This document shows, piece after piece, positions 1-10,602 of a DNA stretch of 64,000 bases (within the stretch, counting starts at the first letter, position 1; each line of letters begins with the position of its first letter). Where the stretch lies: positions 23,772,165-23,836,164 of the forward strand of contig LS997564.1 in assembly GCA_000469685.2 (NCBI GenBank), read 5' to 3'. Source of the DNA: Haemonchus contortus. Taxonomy: Eukaryota > Nematoda > Chromadorea > Rhabditida > Trichostrongylidae. Under the pieces are notes generated by a model. It did not search any database. It was not told where the DNA came from and worked only from the letters and a program-made list of their open reading frames with translations. A program made the position numbers and the translations under genes.

Positions 1-543
1 TTGGGCAATTGAGCAAATGCAAATGAGATTCTTGTGGTTTTGGTAAGGGCGGGAAGCAAGTAGATGAGCTTGAAACCATTTCTTCGGCTGTCCGATAAGA
101 ATGGATTCAGCGAGGTAGCGTAATTGCTAAGCAGCAAAACTTCGAACGATGTGTATGAGAAATAAGTGACCTTAATGAAGTGAAATTTCATCGAACAAAT
201 TACATGAATAACATTGTGAAAAAATGTGCATGACATCGAGGAAATTCTGAACCTTCGGGTCGGCAAGAGTCTCCTGATTTGTGGGTCAGCCTGTCGAAGT
301 GCGCCTTGGCGAAACTTAGCATTTGGGCGCGACGATGGGCTCCAGAAGTCGAGGGGTTTGGGGCAAGACGAGGGGGTTCTGAATGGCATGGGCTTTTTAG
401 GCCATGGGAGGAACCGAATTAAAGGACGGAACCAGAGTGCGCGTCGACTGTCTGTAGATCAAAAGGTGCTCGAGCTCGATTCGAGCACAGAATTTAAGTT
501 TAAACGGCATGAAGGAGTTGTAGTTGTAATTATTCTACCTATT
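1..543. other. Left flank, no supported gene
   Basis: A 110-codon open frame lies on the plus strand at 226-558, but it has no recognisable domain, compositional bias or convincing splice signals, so I do not call it. The piggyBac C-terminus stops at 544 on the minus strand, so some of this stretch should be that element's 3' region. I could not find a terminal repeat or TTAA site matching the other end near 10220. Confidence 0.4.
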
Positions 544-810
544 CTAGTTCTGACATGATTTGTGATTTTTATTAAAACAATTAACACAGAAGAACTCCTT
601 GCATCTACTACAACGAATGCTCACCCTTCTTGCTCTTTTCATGGCAGCCGATCGTCCCTGTTCTTTCGACATTATAGCGTAACATCCTGAACATCTTCTG
701 CCGAGAGCTTTTGGGGACGGCACCTCCTCCAGTACATGCCTCGTTGGTTGGAACTGACGAGCTGGTGTATACTCTCGTTCTTGACACCGTAATGAATCGA
801 TCACATCCAT
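544..810 (-). pseudogene. PiggyBac transposase, C-terminal zinc-binding end
   Basis: This frame encodes the last ~88 residues of a piggyBac-type (DDE_Tnp_1_7) transposase. It contains a C-terminal cysteine-rich domain with CxxC pairs (GRRCSGCYAIM, then IRCSRCKEFFCVNCFNKNH). In the family this domain binds transposon ends. The frame begins exactly at the target duplication of the BEL element (806-810), and its upstream part resumes at 5435 on the same strand. The BEL element therefore interrupted one original gene. The apparent start codon is created at the junction and is not a real start. Confidence 0.85.
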
Positions 811-1205
811 TGTTGTGGATTCACAACCATATATATGTTTATAATAGAACTAGCCTTAACAGGAGTGAGTGATAACATGCTAGTTCAACATATTAACCAG
901 AGGCATAACTTGACATGAGTATCTCTTGTGTTGAGACCACAGGCATGACCTGGTGGTATCATAAGTGTGCAATCAAGTAGGTAGCTTAAGTTCTGCCGTT
1001 GGCGCGGTCCGCTCCTTCATCCCCCGAGCTTGAGTACCGCCACGGGCCCCCTAGGGTCCAGTGGCGATACGGTATCTGAGGACCGCCCACATATTGTGTA
1101 TATAAACCCCGTGAATGTATTATTATGGTCGATCTTTGTACTAGGCGTGTTAATAAACCTTTGTTACACGTCCTAATTACAATCTTCCCTTGGTAATCCA
1201 CCAAA
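811..1205 (+). repeat. 5' LTR of BEL/Pao element
   Basis: Starts TGTTGTGGATTCACAACC, with an internal GTGGATTCAC hairpin, and ends ...CCACCAAA. It matches 5036-5429 almost base for base. Differences include taacagg/tgacagg, tgataac/tggtaac, gggcccc/gggctcc and a short indel near 1161. A TATATAAA box-like string lies near 1097-1110 in the downstream half. It is directly followed by the presumed primer binding site. Confidence 0.93.
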
Positions 1206-1224
1206 TTGGTGCATCGACCGTTGG
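1206..1224 (+). other. Presumed primer binding site
   Basis: The bases directly after the 5' LTR start TTGGTGCATCGACC, the TGG-initial form expected where the CCA end of a tRNA primer anneals. I did not match it to a particular tRNA, so only its position and first bases support the call. Confidence 0.5.
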
Positions 1225-1245
1225 AAGCGATCCCTTCTGAGCTAG

Positions 1246-1827
1246 CTTTCCCCAGTGAAAGGCAGAAGATTCATCAAATAGCCAACTTGCTCCACATTCC
1301 TCCCTGAGGAAAGCAAAATCTGGCCAATCCCTGACCACATCACTGGTCAAACTTGTCTTTCCGATCTGATTCCTCCCTGAGGAATACAGAAATCAGACAA
1401 CCTTCTTCGCTAGCTTTCCCCAGTGAAAGACAGAAGGTTTATCAATCAGCCATTTGCTCCACATTCCTCCCTGAGGAAAGCAAAATCTGGCAATTCTTTG
1501 ACCACATCACTGGTCAAAGCTCAAACAACTACCCTGATTCCTCCCTGAGGAAAACAGAAACTAGACGTATCTTTCTGCGCTAGCTCTCCCAGTGAGCGAC
1601 AGAAGGACATTTCTATTGCTTCCCAGAAATCGGGAAATTTTCCTGCGAGTTCTTCAAAAAGAACCGGGGAACAAGCACAAATCTTCTGCACAATCTCTCC
1701 ACAGTGAGAGAGCAGAAGATAGCTAGCTACCAAACAAGCCTCCCTGAGGCCTAGGAAATTTGGCGAAATTTTGACTAGATCACTAGCCAAAAAGTCAAAT
1801 CTTCACATCAATTCCTCCCTGAGGAAC
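1246..1827 (+). repeat. Tandem array of small stem-loops in BEL leader
   Basis: A module of four short hairpins recurs. H1 is CTTTC-cccagt-GAAAG (1246-1261, 1414-1429), H2 is TTCCTC-cct-GAGGAA (1297-1311, 1464-1478), H3 is TGACCA-catcac-TGGTCA (1332-1349, 1499-1516), and H4 is ATTCCTC-cct-GAGGAAT (1369-1385, 1537-1553). Diverged versions follow: GCTC-tcccagt-GAGC at 1583, CTCTC-cacagt-GAGAG at 1695, GCCTC-cct-GAGGC at 1738, TGACTA-gatcac-TAGCCA at 1772 and TTCCTC-cct-GAGGAA at 1812. The first two units are spaced 168 bp. Both arms change together in several copies, which suggests selection on base pairing. It lies between the primer site and gag, where packaging or translation signals would sit. 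Confidence 0.85.
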
Positions 1828-2006
1828 TCAAAGACCCGCATGGCAGGAAACACATCCTACACGAAGGCAAGGTGTTAAAAAAGAGACATCGAACTGAGCT
1901 AAAAACTTCACACAGTTTAGACGCTCATTGGTTTCGAACAGCTTGTGCTCAAATCCGACAAAGCACAAAAAAGCAACTACCGATCTCAAACAGCTCCAGC
2001 ATCGAA

Positions 2007-2687
2007 ATGGCAGAGATTCAACTGTTCAAGACCAGAATCACGCATGCATGCAAGCTGATCCGTTCAAGCGAGTCAGATCTCAAACTTTTGGACAACTCAC
2101 TCACATTTCCGACTGAAAAGGAGGAATGTGAGGTGTACATAAGAGAAAAAACTGCACAGCTGAACCACGTGATAACAACAATCACAAAGGCAAAACAACT
2201 CCACGATACCTATGTTGACAAAGCGATCGAAACCATCAGTTCACGATCAGAGCAGAAGGATCGTGAAAGGCTGATGCTCGAACTGAACAACCACATGGAG
2301 CTCGAGTCAAATTGCCTTGAAATCGCAATAATACAATGGTTGAGCAAAATCGAGTTCAGAAAGGAAGAATTGGCGCAGCAAGCCTCGTTCATAGCAGAAG
2401 CTACCAGCATTGCAAACCAGGCTAGTAGCAGACAGCACAATTCTCACAGCGGAGGGGATACTGTCAATACATTGTATGAACGTAGCATACGAGTTCGACG
2501 CCCTCTGCTCGAAGTTCCAACATTCTCTGGAGACTACAGAGAGTTCAACACTTTCTGGTCAGTCTTTGAATCCCTCATACACAACGAGACGGACTTGAGT
2601 GACCAAGAAAAATTCCTTCCCCTGAAACAAGCATTGAAGGGAAAAGCAGCTGCTTCAATTAGCAGCATTCCAGTCATTGGCGACTAG
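2007..2687 (+). pseudogene. BEL/Pao Gag, N-terminal part (DUF1759)
   Basis: The open frame runs from 1872, and the first in-frame ATG is at 2007, which I take as the start. The protein has a helical, charged N-terminal half, then the DUF1759 hallmark region (LLEVPTFSGDYREFNTFWSV at about residues 165-185 from the ATG) followed by KFLPLKQALKGKAA. A TAG stop ends it at 2685-2687. The same reading continues past the stop (YNVALNILKKQYDRSS), so the stop is internal to the ancestral Gag. Frameshifts near 2790 precede the next open segment. Confidence 0.82.
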
Positions 2688-2881
2688 TACAATGTCGCCC
2701 TGAATATACTCAAGAAACAGTACGACAGATCATCAGGCATAGCCGATATCTTAATAAACGAGATCGAGCATCTGCCTAGGGCTCAAGAAAACTCGAGGAG
2801 CTGTCGAAATACATTCAATTCTATTTCTTCTCGCATCGTGCACCTAGAACAAACTGGAGTGCCTATGAACGCGGACAGAAT

Positions 2882-4546
2882 ATGGCGGTTATCCTTTCCA
2901 AATTCACAGAGAATATCTGTAGCCAAGTAATTAAGAAAGAAAATCAAAGTGGCACAGGATTCGAAGTGAAGGATATTCTTGATGCCGTTGATGAAATCAT
3001 TACCCTTCAAGAAACAACCGAACTAACGACAAAGACCCTCTTCGGGACTCAAACCGCCCAAGCCGTGCAGAACAACGCCAGAGAACATAACGGGGGACGC
3101 AATCAAATTAAGCAGTTCCCCAGTCATCGACTGAGACACACATTTCTGTGTGGAGAGTCGCAGTCACCACAACAATGCGCCAGGTTCCCTACACCTGAGA
3201 CTCGGCGAATGGAAGCCAAGCCCCAAGGAGCGTGCTGGAAATGTTTCGATAAAACTCACGGCTCAAGATTCTGCACAGCAATGGGACCATGTCCAAAATG
3301 CAAGGGGGATCACCATGGCTCACTCTGCATGACATCAAGCAGTGGTCTGGACTCTATGATCCTGCCTTATCGTAGGCAAAACCCACCGCCGAACTCCACT
3401 CAGCATGGAGCAGCAAGAATGCCGCTTCCATCGCAAACCAACCGCTTCAGGCAGCCAACACCAAGAAATAATAATCACTCGAGAGAAACAAACAGAGTGC
3501 AAACGTTAGATGCTGCTACTGCTCGGAACGTCACTACAGAATCGGAACGACCGATACCAGGACAATGCGTACTGCAAATAGCCTCTGCTTTGATCTTCAA
3601 TGAAGCCAGAAGAGATTATCAACCAATCACTAATCTTCTTGATTCAGGAGCTCAGAAAAGCTTCATAAAGGCAGAGATGAGGAACAGATTGAGGCTGCCA
3701 ACAGTAAGCTCAACATCATTTACCACAACAGGAATGGGAGAGCTTCAAGAAACCTTCAAATCGAATGAAGTGAAAGTGACCTTGGAGGGCTTGCGCAGCT
3801 CGAGGAAACTGCAAGGTCTATCGGTTTTCACCAAGAAAAAACTGACGTCGACCACCAAAACCGCTCTACTATCGGAAGCTGACAAAAGCTTCATCAAAAG
3901 GGAGAAAATCATGATCGTTCAGCAAACTTTGCGTCCGTCAGAATTATCACCCGATCTACTCATTGGACAAGACCTCTTAAATCAAGTGATCGAACACCAC
4001 AATCCAGTTATAAAGCTACCATCTGGATTAGTCCTCACACCCACAATCTTTGGGTACACAATCTCAGGAACTGGCAGCGTACCCAGTTCAATGAAACAAG
4101 TTAGAGACGTACAGTGTGGGTCGCTCCTTGTGGCTACTCCTTTTATGTCATCAAAAAACTACTCCAAAACAGACAAAAATATTTCTGGAGCGGAAGCACC
4201 TCTTGCCAACATCCAAGATCCTGCTCCTATCCGTCGTTCCGCTGCAAAAGTACGTCAAAAGCGGAGAAAAAAGAAAGGGCCTATAAGCCCACCAAGAACT
4301 ACCTTGCGACCCCTATTAGTATTGCAAGATGATAACGGCGTCTTCTCGAGTAAGAACGCTTGCGACGCGTCCTACGCTTTACTGGACAGCGTGAACGACA
4401 GTAAACGGAAGCTGAATAGGATGGAGGACCGTTTAAGACCACTCGATGAAAGGATGCATACACTGGATCTAAGACCGCAGCAAGTGACTCAGACGGAAGT
4501 GTTTCGACCAGGAGCACCCCAGTGCCCTACCGTCCCGACGACATGA
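2882..4546 (+). pseudogene. BEL/Pao Gag zinc knuckles plus aspartic protease, fused to basic tail
   Basis: A 554-codon frame. Residues ~118-150 hold paired cysteine/histidine knuckles (CWKCFDKTHGSRFC, CPKCKGDHHGSLC) that bind nucleic acid. Around residue 252 comes LLDSGAQKSFI, the DSG active-site loop of the retroviral-type protease (DUF1758 in BEL elements), followed by the usual protease C-terminal half (ELSPDLLIGQDLL). After about residue 420 the sequence becomes an Arg/Lys/Pro-rich tail with no pol motif. I infer that the pol genes were removed by a deletion near 4150. The apparent start is internal to the ancestral Gag. Confidence 0.85.
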
Positions 4547-5035
4547 TGGTGCTATATGATTGGACACCAGGCAATAGACGGCCAAATTCGGAGCGCCATA
4601 CTCCAAGCATCAACAGGGAGAATAACTCGAAAACCAATCAATCGACTTATTGCTCTGGAAATACACTCTTCATCACACGACCAAAGTGACGAATCTCCAA
4701 CATATAGAGCAGGAGCCACTCCTCTGAAAAAACCGTCTTCATCATCGAGGAAGAAAGCTGACGCTCCCGTGAAACGTCAGACACCAAGAGCTGCAAAGAA
4801 CCAAGTTCCTCTCAACACCAGCGTCTCCAGCTAACGACGAGTCTGCAAACGACAGCCATTCGTAAATATTCATGATTAACGAAATTTGTATTGTAATAAT
4901 TAATGTTGTTGTCACATCGTTAATTTGGTACTTGATTGTCTGATATTGTAATTGTATTGCGCAATAGGTTTTACGTAAGCAATACTGTTATTATGCGCAT
5001 CTACGTAGCTACCGCTACTTTTCGCCCGGCCCCAG
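4547..5035 (+). other. BEL 3' remnant before the 3' LTR
   Basis: A 92-codon frame (4556-4834, Ser/Lys-rich) overlaps the end of the previous frame. No domain is recognised. The remaining bases up to the 3' LTR are A/T-rich, with CGCCCGGCCCCAG abutting the LTR at 5035. No good polypurine tract is seen. It may be the tail of the original pol polyprotein plus 3' UTR. Confidence 0.4.
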
Positions 5036-5429
5036 TGTTGTGGATTCACAACCATATATATGTTTATAATAGAACTAGCCTTGACAGGAGTGAGTGGTAA
5101 CATGCTAGTTCAACATATTTACCAGAGGCATAGCTTGACATGAGTATCTCTTGAGTTGAGACCACAGGCATGACCTGGTGGTATCATAAGTGTGCAATCA
5201 AGTAGGTAGCTTAAGTTCTGCCGTTGGCGCGGTCCGCTCCTTCATCCCCCGAGCTTGAGTACCGCCACGGGCTCCCTAGGGTCCAGTGGCGATACGGTAT
5301 CTGAGGACCGCCCACATATTGTGTATATAAACCCCGTGAATGTATTATTATGGTCGATCTTTGTACTAGGCGTGTTAATAAACCTTTTTTTACGTCCTAA
5401 TTACAATCTTCCCTTGGTAATCCACCAAA
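5036..5429 (+). repeat. 3' LTR of BEL/Pao element
   Basis: Near-identical copy of 811-1205, beginning TGTTGTGGATTC and ending CCACCAAA. The target duplication TCCAT follows at 5430-5434. High LTR identity argues for a fairly recent insertion. Confidence 0.93.
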
Positions 5430-5434
5430 TCCAT

Positions 5435-6660
5435 TTTGAAGTCGTTTAGTCGAACATTCTTGATTGCGTCTCTGTACAGTTTCCATGCATTCACAATTGC
5501 TGTTTGGGTCAACAAGTGGAAAAAACTCTCTTGTACCATTTTGCTGTCTTACGCACAAATAATGGAGTATATGCTGCCATTTGGTCGGATACGTCAACAA
5601 AAGATTTCATTTCGTTGTAGTTCTCTACAACTGTCGGCTTCTGTGACGATCCGATCGCAGCTTCGTGTTTTGTGGAGATCATGTACAAGCCCCTCTTGTC
5701 CCTCCATTTGAGCACCATGTTGCCATTTTGTCTCTCTTTATAGCATATCTGACCTCTTTTCAATTTCTTATCTTTGATCGACCGATACTAGAGTAGTAGT
5801 TGTCTGTGCATAGAACGCGTCTTTCATCAAGAAAACCTTCCATTAGCTCCATAACGACTTTGTCGGCGAGTGGCTCCTCCCTTGACGGGTCTCTACCAGC
5901 GTAGATTTTGATCCTTACTGTGTATCCGCCCTTGCTGCATAGCTTGAATATTTTGATGCCGTACTGATGTCTCTTAGCCGGTAAGTATTGTCTAAAAACG
6001 ATCCTTCCTCGGAATGGAACAAGCGATTCATCGATGCAGAGTTCTCTTTCAGGTGAATAACATTCAGCCGCAGCTTTGTTGAACATTTCCACGAACTTCC
6101 TGATTTTGTGTAGTCGGTCGCCGTCAGAGGTGTCGTTGTCTGCTAAATGTAGATACTTCGACAACTCTTCGAACCTGGTTTTTTTTTTCAAGATCTTGCC
6201 AGCTTGGCCACCGAGACAAGGTCGTAAATTTGGCATCTTTACCAGACCCATCTGCAAGCACAAGTCAATGTAATTTCTCATTTCATCAGCGCTAGTTTCT
6301 TGAAATTCTTCGTTTTGCCGAATCCCGTAGCGGTTGGTTTCTCTGACGATGAGGTCCATAATCTCTCGTTTCAGAAACAGTTCGTAGAAGTCGATTGGCT
6401 CTTGACAGTCATAAACAGCATCATGTAAGCCGGAGACACCACTAAAATTCCATGCATCGTGCGGAAAGCATCGCTTGACCACGAAGAAACGCTTACACTA
6501 TCAAAGTAGTTTCTTCTTCTGATTCAGATTCCGTATCTTCTTCCAGATCATCTACTTCTTCTTCAGTAGTTCCTTGCTCTTCGTCGTCTGAAACTATCAA
6601 GAGATGGTGAAATCGCAGAGTATCTTCCACGTTTTCTTCTATTCCAGCCATTTTTATGTC
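5435..6660 (-). pseudogene. PiggyBac transposase, N-terminal and catalytic part (broken)
   Basis: Reads leftward. It starts with an acidic leader (ATG near 6650, MAGIEENVED...) that is out of frame with the 240-codon segment 6482-5760. That segment carries DDE_Tnp_1_7 features: LCIDESLVPFRGR, LPAKRHQYGIKIF and LCTDNYYSS. The next segment (5763-5509) starts at KRGQICYKERQNG and contains MISTKHEA and DVSDQMAAYTPL. About 35-40 residues normally found between NYYSS and KRG are missing, so a deletion lies at about 5760-5795. A one-base indel in the six-A run at 5520-5525 shifts the frame again before the C-terminal piece at 544-810. The gene was already decaying or decayed after the BEL insertion. 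It is inactive. Confidence 0.88.
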
Positions 6661-7270
6661 TGTATATGCGTTTGTTAAACGTAACCTTTCTTATATAGAA
6701 CACTTGTGTATTATTCATTTTATTAATCAACTTACTAAGTAGTCGCCTTCGACAAGTAGCTAGAAGTGAATTTCACTCTCAAATTCCGAAAAGGTTTCGA
6801 AAAGCGCGCCTCAAGGGACAGCACGGGACATACAGTCGCGGTCAAAAGTTTGGAAACTTTTTATTTTTTGATCTAGCGCGGGCACTGAATTACGTAACTG
6901 TCTCAATTTTGCATAGTAGGTGTGAAAGCAAATAACGAACACGATAGGCCACGTATTAATTGGAGACCAGAAGATTAGAGTCAAATAAAAACACGATTTA
7001 TAGCCAAAAGGGCGCGTCAAATGTTTGGAAACTTCACAATAACAGGGGAAATTGATCATGGTAACACGAATTCACAGACAAAATATTAATACACCGTTGG
7101 ATATCCAAGGGAATCGACTACTGCTTTGCATCTTCTTGGCACTGTATCGATTGAGGCTTCAATTTTGGACTCTGGTATCAGAGCCCACTCTCTGAACAAT
7201 AGGTTGAATTTTCGGCGGCATTCCTCACAGTTACCTGGCTTGTACGGCGTGCTCGGCGTGCTAGTTCTCC

Positions 7271-8122
7271 TCAGAGGTGCTCTATAGGATTAAGATCTGG
7301 GCTCTGACTCGGCCACTCCATAACGCTGATTTCCTTTGACTGGAGAAAGTCGGCCACGAGACCAGAAGTATGCTTCGGGTCATTATCGTGTTGAAAAATC
7401 CACCGTGTCGGCAGGTTTGGTTAGCGAACAGGTGCATTACATTCTCCAAGACGTCTTTGTACTGAGCCGAGTTCATATTACCCTGGATACGAACGAGTGG
7501 GCCAACGCCAGATAGATTGAAACATCCCCATGGCATAACGCTTCCTCCACCGTATTTGACCGTCGGGATCTGGTACTTCGGATCGCATCGCTTATTCACG
7601 GGACGTCTTATATACATTGTGCCATCACTCCCGAAAAGACAAAACTTCGACTCGTCGCTAAACAAAACTTTTTTCCAGTCGTCTCTATCCCAGACGAGGT
7701 GCTTACGCGCAAAGTCAAGTCGGGCCTTCCGGTTCTTTGCGATGATCAGTGATTTTTTGCTAGGACGTCTTCCAAAGAGTCCTCCGGCTCTGAGCCGACG
7801 TTGGACAGTGCTTTGGGTGATAGAAATCCCAGAAAAAGACGTTACTTGTTTACGAATATCCGAAGCTGTCGCGCACGAATCGCCCATCGAAGTCCTAAGA
7901 ATTAGAGAGTCGACTCTTGGTGCTGTCCTTCGTGGTCTTCCGGAGCGAGACTTCATCATCACAAATACTCGGCTTCGATGAAATCTTGGAAAATGTGCTT
8001 TTAGCGAGATTATATTGTTGGGAAAGCACACTTATCTTCATTCCGGAACGAATAGCTTCAATAATTGCTTCCTGGACGGATAATGGAACTTCTTTACCTG
8101 ATCCCACCTGAAAACCACCCAA
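7271..8122 (-). pseudogene. Tc1-like transposase (frameshifted)
   Basis: The N-terminal frame (8122-7895) is a paired-type helix-turn-helix: VPLSVQEAIIEAIRSGMKIS...KSTFSKI. The second frame (from about 8031) carries GRPRRT, the Tc1 HTH-linker hallmark, then VLFSDESKFCLF with the first catalytic Asp and GGGSVMPWGCF. A further frameshift near 7400 precedes [12 protein letters not shown] (second Asp) and [14 protein letters not shown] (catalytic Glu), giving a DD34E-type triad spread over three frames. It ends with TGA at 7271-7273. It would cut and paste its own ends if intact. Here it cannot be translated through. Confidence 0.88.
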
Positions 8123-8299
8123 TATACCATACTTTGATTAAACAATAATCCACCAACCTGGACAAGAAGAAGCCAAAACGATATGGCAGGTAGCGAGTTT
8201 CCAAACTTTTGACGCGCTGTTCTTCGAATTTTTCTTATTTCGGGAATCAGACTTTTGATTTTCGTAAAACAACATGACATGCCATATTTCCCACATGAT

Positions 8300-10060
8300 T
8301 TTATATCTAACCAGTCGGATCGCCCAGCTAACGCCGGCTCTCCTCCTTCTTATGTAGTGCCCGGCTACGCCGGGCATCCCCCTTTTAATGTAATAGGGAT
8401 ATAGATTTGTACAAACAATCTGGCATTTCCTTTCGAACAATATAAAATGAAACAATTCCGTTCTAATAATGACTAACACTTTTTATGACTAATTGTAAGA
8501 ATCTTTTGACCTGAGTTCATACATTACAAAAATTTTGACCCATTCAGAAGAGTCAGACTTAGTGAGACGGTCGAAATAGCTTTACATTCGCGGAGAGAAA
8601 AATTTCCTCACCTTGCCTTGCCAAAGAAAATAGCCTTACAGCCTTAAATACCTTACAGAAGTATAATGGCATTAGGACCGTAATAATCATGCGATGCTTA
8701 TTTCTTTGAAACTTCCGTTTCACACGGAAAGTTATAACTCAGTATGGACCGTGCTTCCAGTCGGTTCAGTGAGAACCGCATCCTCCCGGGAGAATCTCTG
8801 GGGGAGTTCAAAAAAAAGAAAACATGTTTGAAAAAAGATGCGTTCCGGAATTTTGGTTTAAATTGGGGTTAGATTTACCGATGCAGCCTTTTCGAAAAAG
8901 TTTCAATTCTGCCGAGAGCGTCAGTTTCACACTTCACCACACCACATAGATTAGCCAGAGCCACGAATGCCTTTAGTTGCATAAATCTGAATTCTGCTGC
9001 CGAAATCTGCGTTAGTGGTCGTTAGGAATATTCACTCAAGGCAGACCTCTTGAAAATTTCGGATCAACTGAAAAACTGATAACCCTTTCAACCACTCTAC
9101 CCAAATGCTATTTTGGGAGCATCTACAGTCAACACAATCTGTTCTGTAAGAACCACCATTTTCCGTGGGCATTTACGTGGGGGTGTCCCGGAAATAGTAT
9201 GTTTGATGTAGATACCATTCCAAAACTTTCGCTCGAACTCAATTGCCAGATTTACCGATGATCTATTCCTTGCTAAGAGATTACCAAAATCTGCATGCAT
9301 GAATGGTATTTTCTTTTCATTCAGATGTCAGTTGCAACAAAACTAATTCACCCAGCAAAATATGGAAATCAGCAGGATGGGTCATGGTCTTTTGATAGTG
9401 GTTTGATCGACAGTCGAGAACAATAATAAAACCATTCAAAACTCCTTTCAGATTTTGTTGGTCTAGGTTGATAAGTCATAGAGAAGGCGCTGTGGAGCTA
9501 ACAAAGAAAAGAGGGTGACCATCAACGGTGTTAAGATCCTGAGATCCTTAGTTGATTATACTTCTCTACACAGAAATGCTGGAGGGGGAAAGGGCAGTAC
9601 GTAGTGGAACTCAATATGTTGTATCGCTTACACCCCGATAAATAAATTCAAAAGAAAATGACGGGTCAGCCGATCGCTTCCACTTTGCCTTAGGAGCGAG
9701 GGGAATTTTTACTGCGCGTTATTAGACTGAAATAGTGAGATAATGAAATGGGGTGGTCTTGTACACTGTCAATAAGAAGTCCCAGGGTCGCATTACTGGC
9801 TTCACTACATACTCACTACATTACGCAGAACTCACACCACTTCATTAACCTACCCATCCATTTACTGCTCTATATGTAAAGAAGGAAATGTAAGAGTTTC
9901 ATTGAGAGAATGGGTTTTCCATATCACTACATTTATCGTAATCATAAACGTTTGCGGACGGACACACCGACATACCAACATACCGACATACCGACAAACA
10001 CCCAAACCGACAAACCGACACACCAAGTTTCTGCTTTATTAATGAGAGAGATATGTAACT
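8300..10060. other. Non-coding insert within the Tc1 right end
   Basis: No coding frame is supported here. The left part holds a hairpin, GCCCGGCTACGCCGGGC (about 8360-8377). The right part (9890-10050) holds an ACCGACAT-type minisatellite preceded by TTTTCCATATCACTAC and followed by CTGCTTTATTAATGAG. The same arrangement of tract, flanks and hairpin recurs near 39700-39920, so this is a dispersed repeat family that probably inserted into the Tc1 element. The rest is unique-looking A/T-rich sequence. Confidence 0.5.
9957..10022 (+). repeat. ACCGACAT minisatellite
   Basis: Irregular tandem units of about 8 bases (ACACCGACATACCAACAT...ACCGACACACC). The tract starts after CGGACGG and ends at AAGTTTCTGC. 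Related tracts lie at 39750-39845 and, on the opposite strand, at 35820-35875. Confidence 0.8.
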
Positions 10061-10134
10061 TTGGGATAGTTACGATCTCAACTGGCCGCGCTATTCAAGA
10101 AATTAAAAAGTTTCCAAACTTTTGACCACTACTG

Positions 10135-10220
10135 TATGTGTCCCGCGGTCGCTGCATCCGCAAAATCGTGCCGGTCCCACACGGCCAAAAATGTCCAAAC
10201 GCGCGTTGTCGTCAAAGTGT
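10135..10220 (-). mobile_element. Probable 5' terminal piece of the piggyBac copy
   Basis: Read on the minus strand, this begins TTAA then CACTTTGACGACAACGCG, which fits a piggyBac end next to its TTAA target. It runs up to the Tc1 insertion point. Joining 10135 onto 6830 restores continuous sequence across a TA. The matching left terminus was not found, so this rests on one end only. Confidence 0.45.
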
Positions 10221-10459
10221 TAACCGAGTAAGTGATGAGATCGGGGCTAGAGCCCAGCCGTACCGTAGACGATTATGACGAAATCGAAATCGATGGGTTG
10301 TACTGAGACTTGCCCTTTTATAGCTGCCTCGAGCCCGCCAGATCATCGCGTAGATCACGTCTGTAATTGAACAGGCCCGATCAAAGACTAAACAATAGGA
10401 TTAGGAACTAGAAGTAAAAGTGAACTCCAAATGAACAAAAAAGAAGTCGCTTTCGCGAC

Positions 10460-10602
10460 ACCAGTCGTACCACTGATCATCGACGTCCTTGAGCGAGCGC
10501 CAGTAACGTCTCCATTCGTCCTAGTCACGAGTCAGAGTGGTCCAGTGAATCGCTCTCGCTTCAGGGACACGAGGCTTAGCATTCCTTTCGTTCAGAGCTC
10601 GC
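10460..10602 (-). pseudogene. RTE 3'-end fragment
   Basis: Read on the minus strand, this matches the 3' end of the plus-strand RTE copy at about 11700-11835 (same order of CGAGAACGATTCACTGGACC..., ...GATGATCAGTGG). The two pieces therefore lie head to head around a truncated RTE body. It encodes the last few degenerate residues of the ORF (the ARDRDEW...RPLEE region). Confidence 0.75.

Larger units (their letters stand above)
811..5429 (+). mobile_element. BEL/Pao-type LTR retrotransposon, pol-deleted
   Basis: The element is bounded by two ~395-bp LTRs (811-1205 and 5036-5429) with about eight differences that I counted by eye. It is flanked by the 5-bp duplication TCCAT (806-810, 5430-5434). 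Inside are a structured leader, a Gag of the DUF1759 type and a Gag-zinc-knuckle/aspartic-protease frame. After the protease the sequence runs into an Arg/Lys-rich tail. No reverse transcriptase, RNase H or integrase motif is visible, and 4.6 kb is too short for a full BEL element. It sits inside a piggyBac transposase gene. Any mobility would need enzymes in trans. Confidence 0.9.
6833..10134 (-). mobile_element. Tc1-like DNA transposon with expanded right end
   Basis: Flanked by TA on both sides (6831-6832, 10135-10136). Outer ends are CAGTCGCGGTCAAAAGTTTG... and its inverse ...CAAACTTTTGACCACTACTG. Each end has an inner partner: GCGCGTCAAATGTTTGGAAAC (about 7012) on the left and its inverse at about 8192-8216 on the right. 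This is the IR/DR layout of Tc1-like elements. The left pair is about 180 bp apart but the right pair about 1.9 kb apart, so unrelated DNA was probably inserted in the right terminal region. The target was the 5' flank of the piggyBac copy. Confidence 0.85.
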
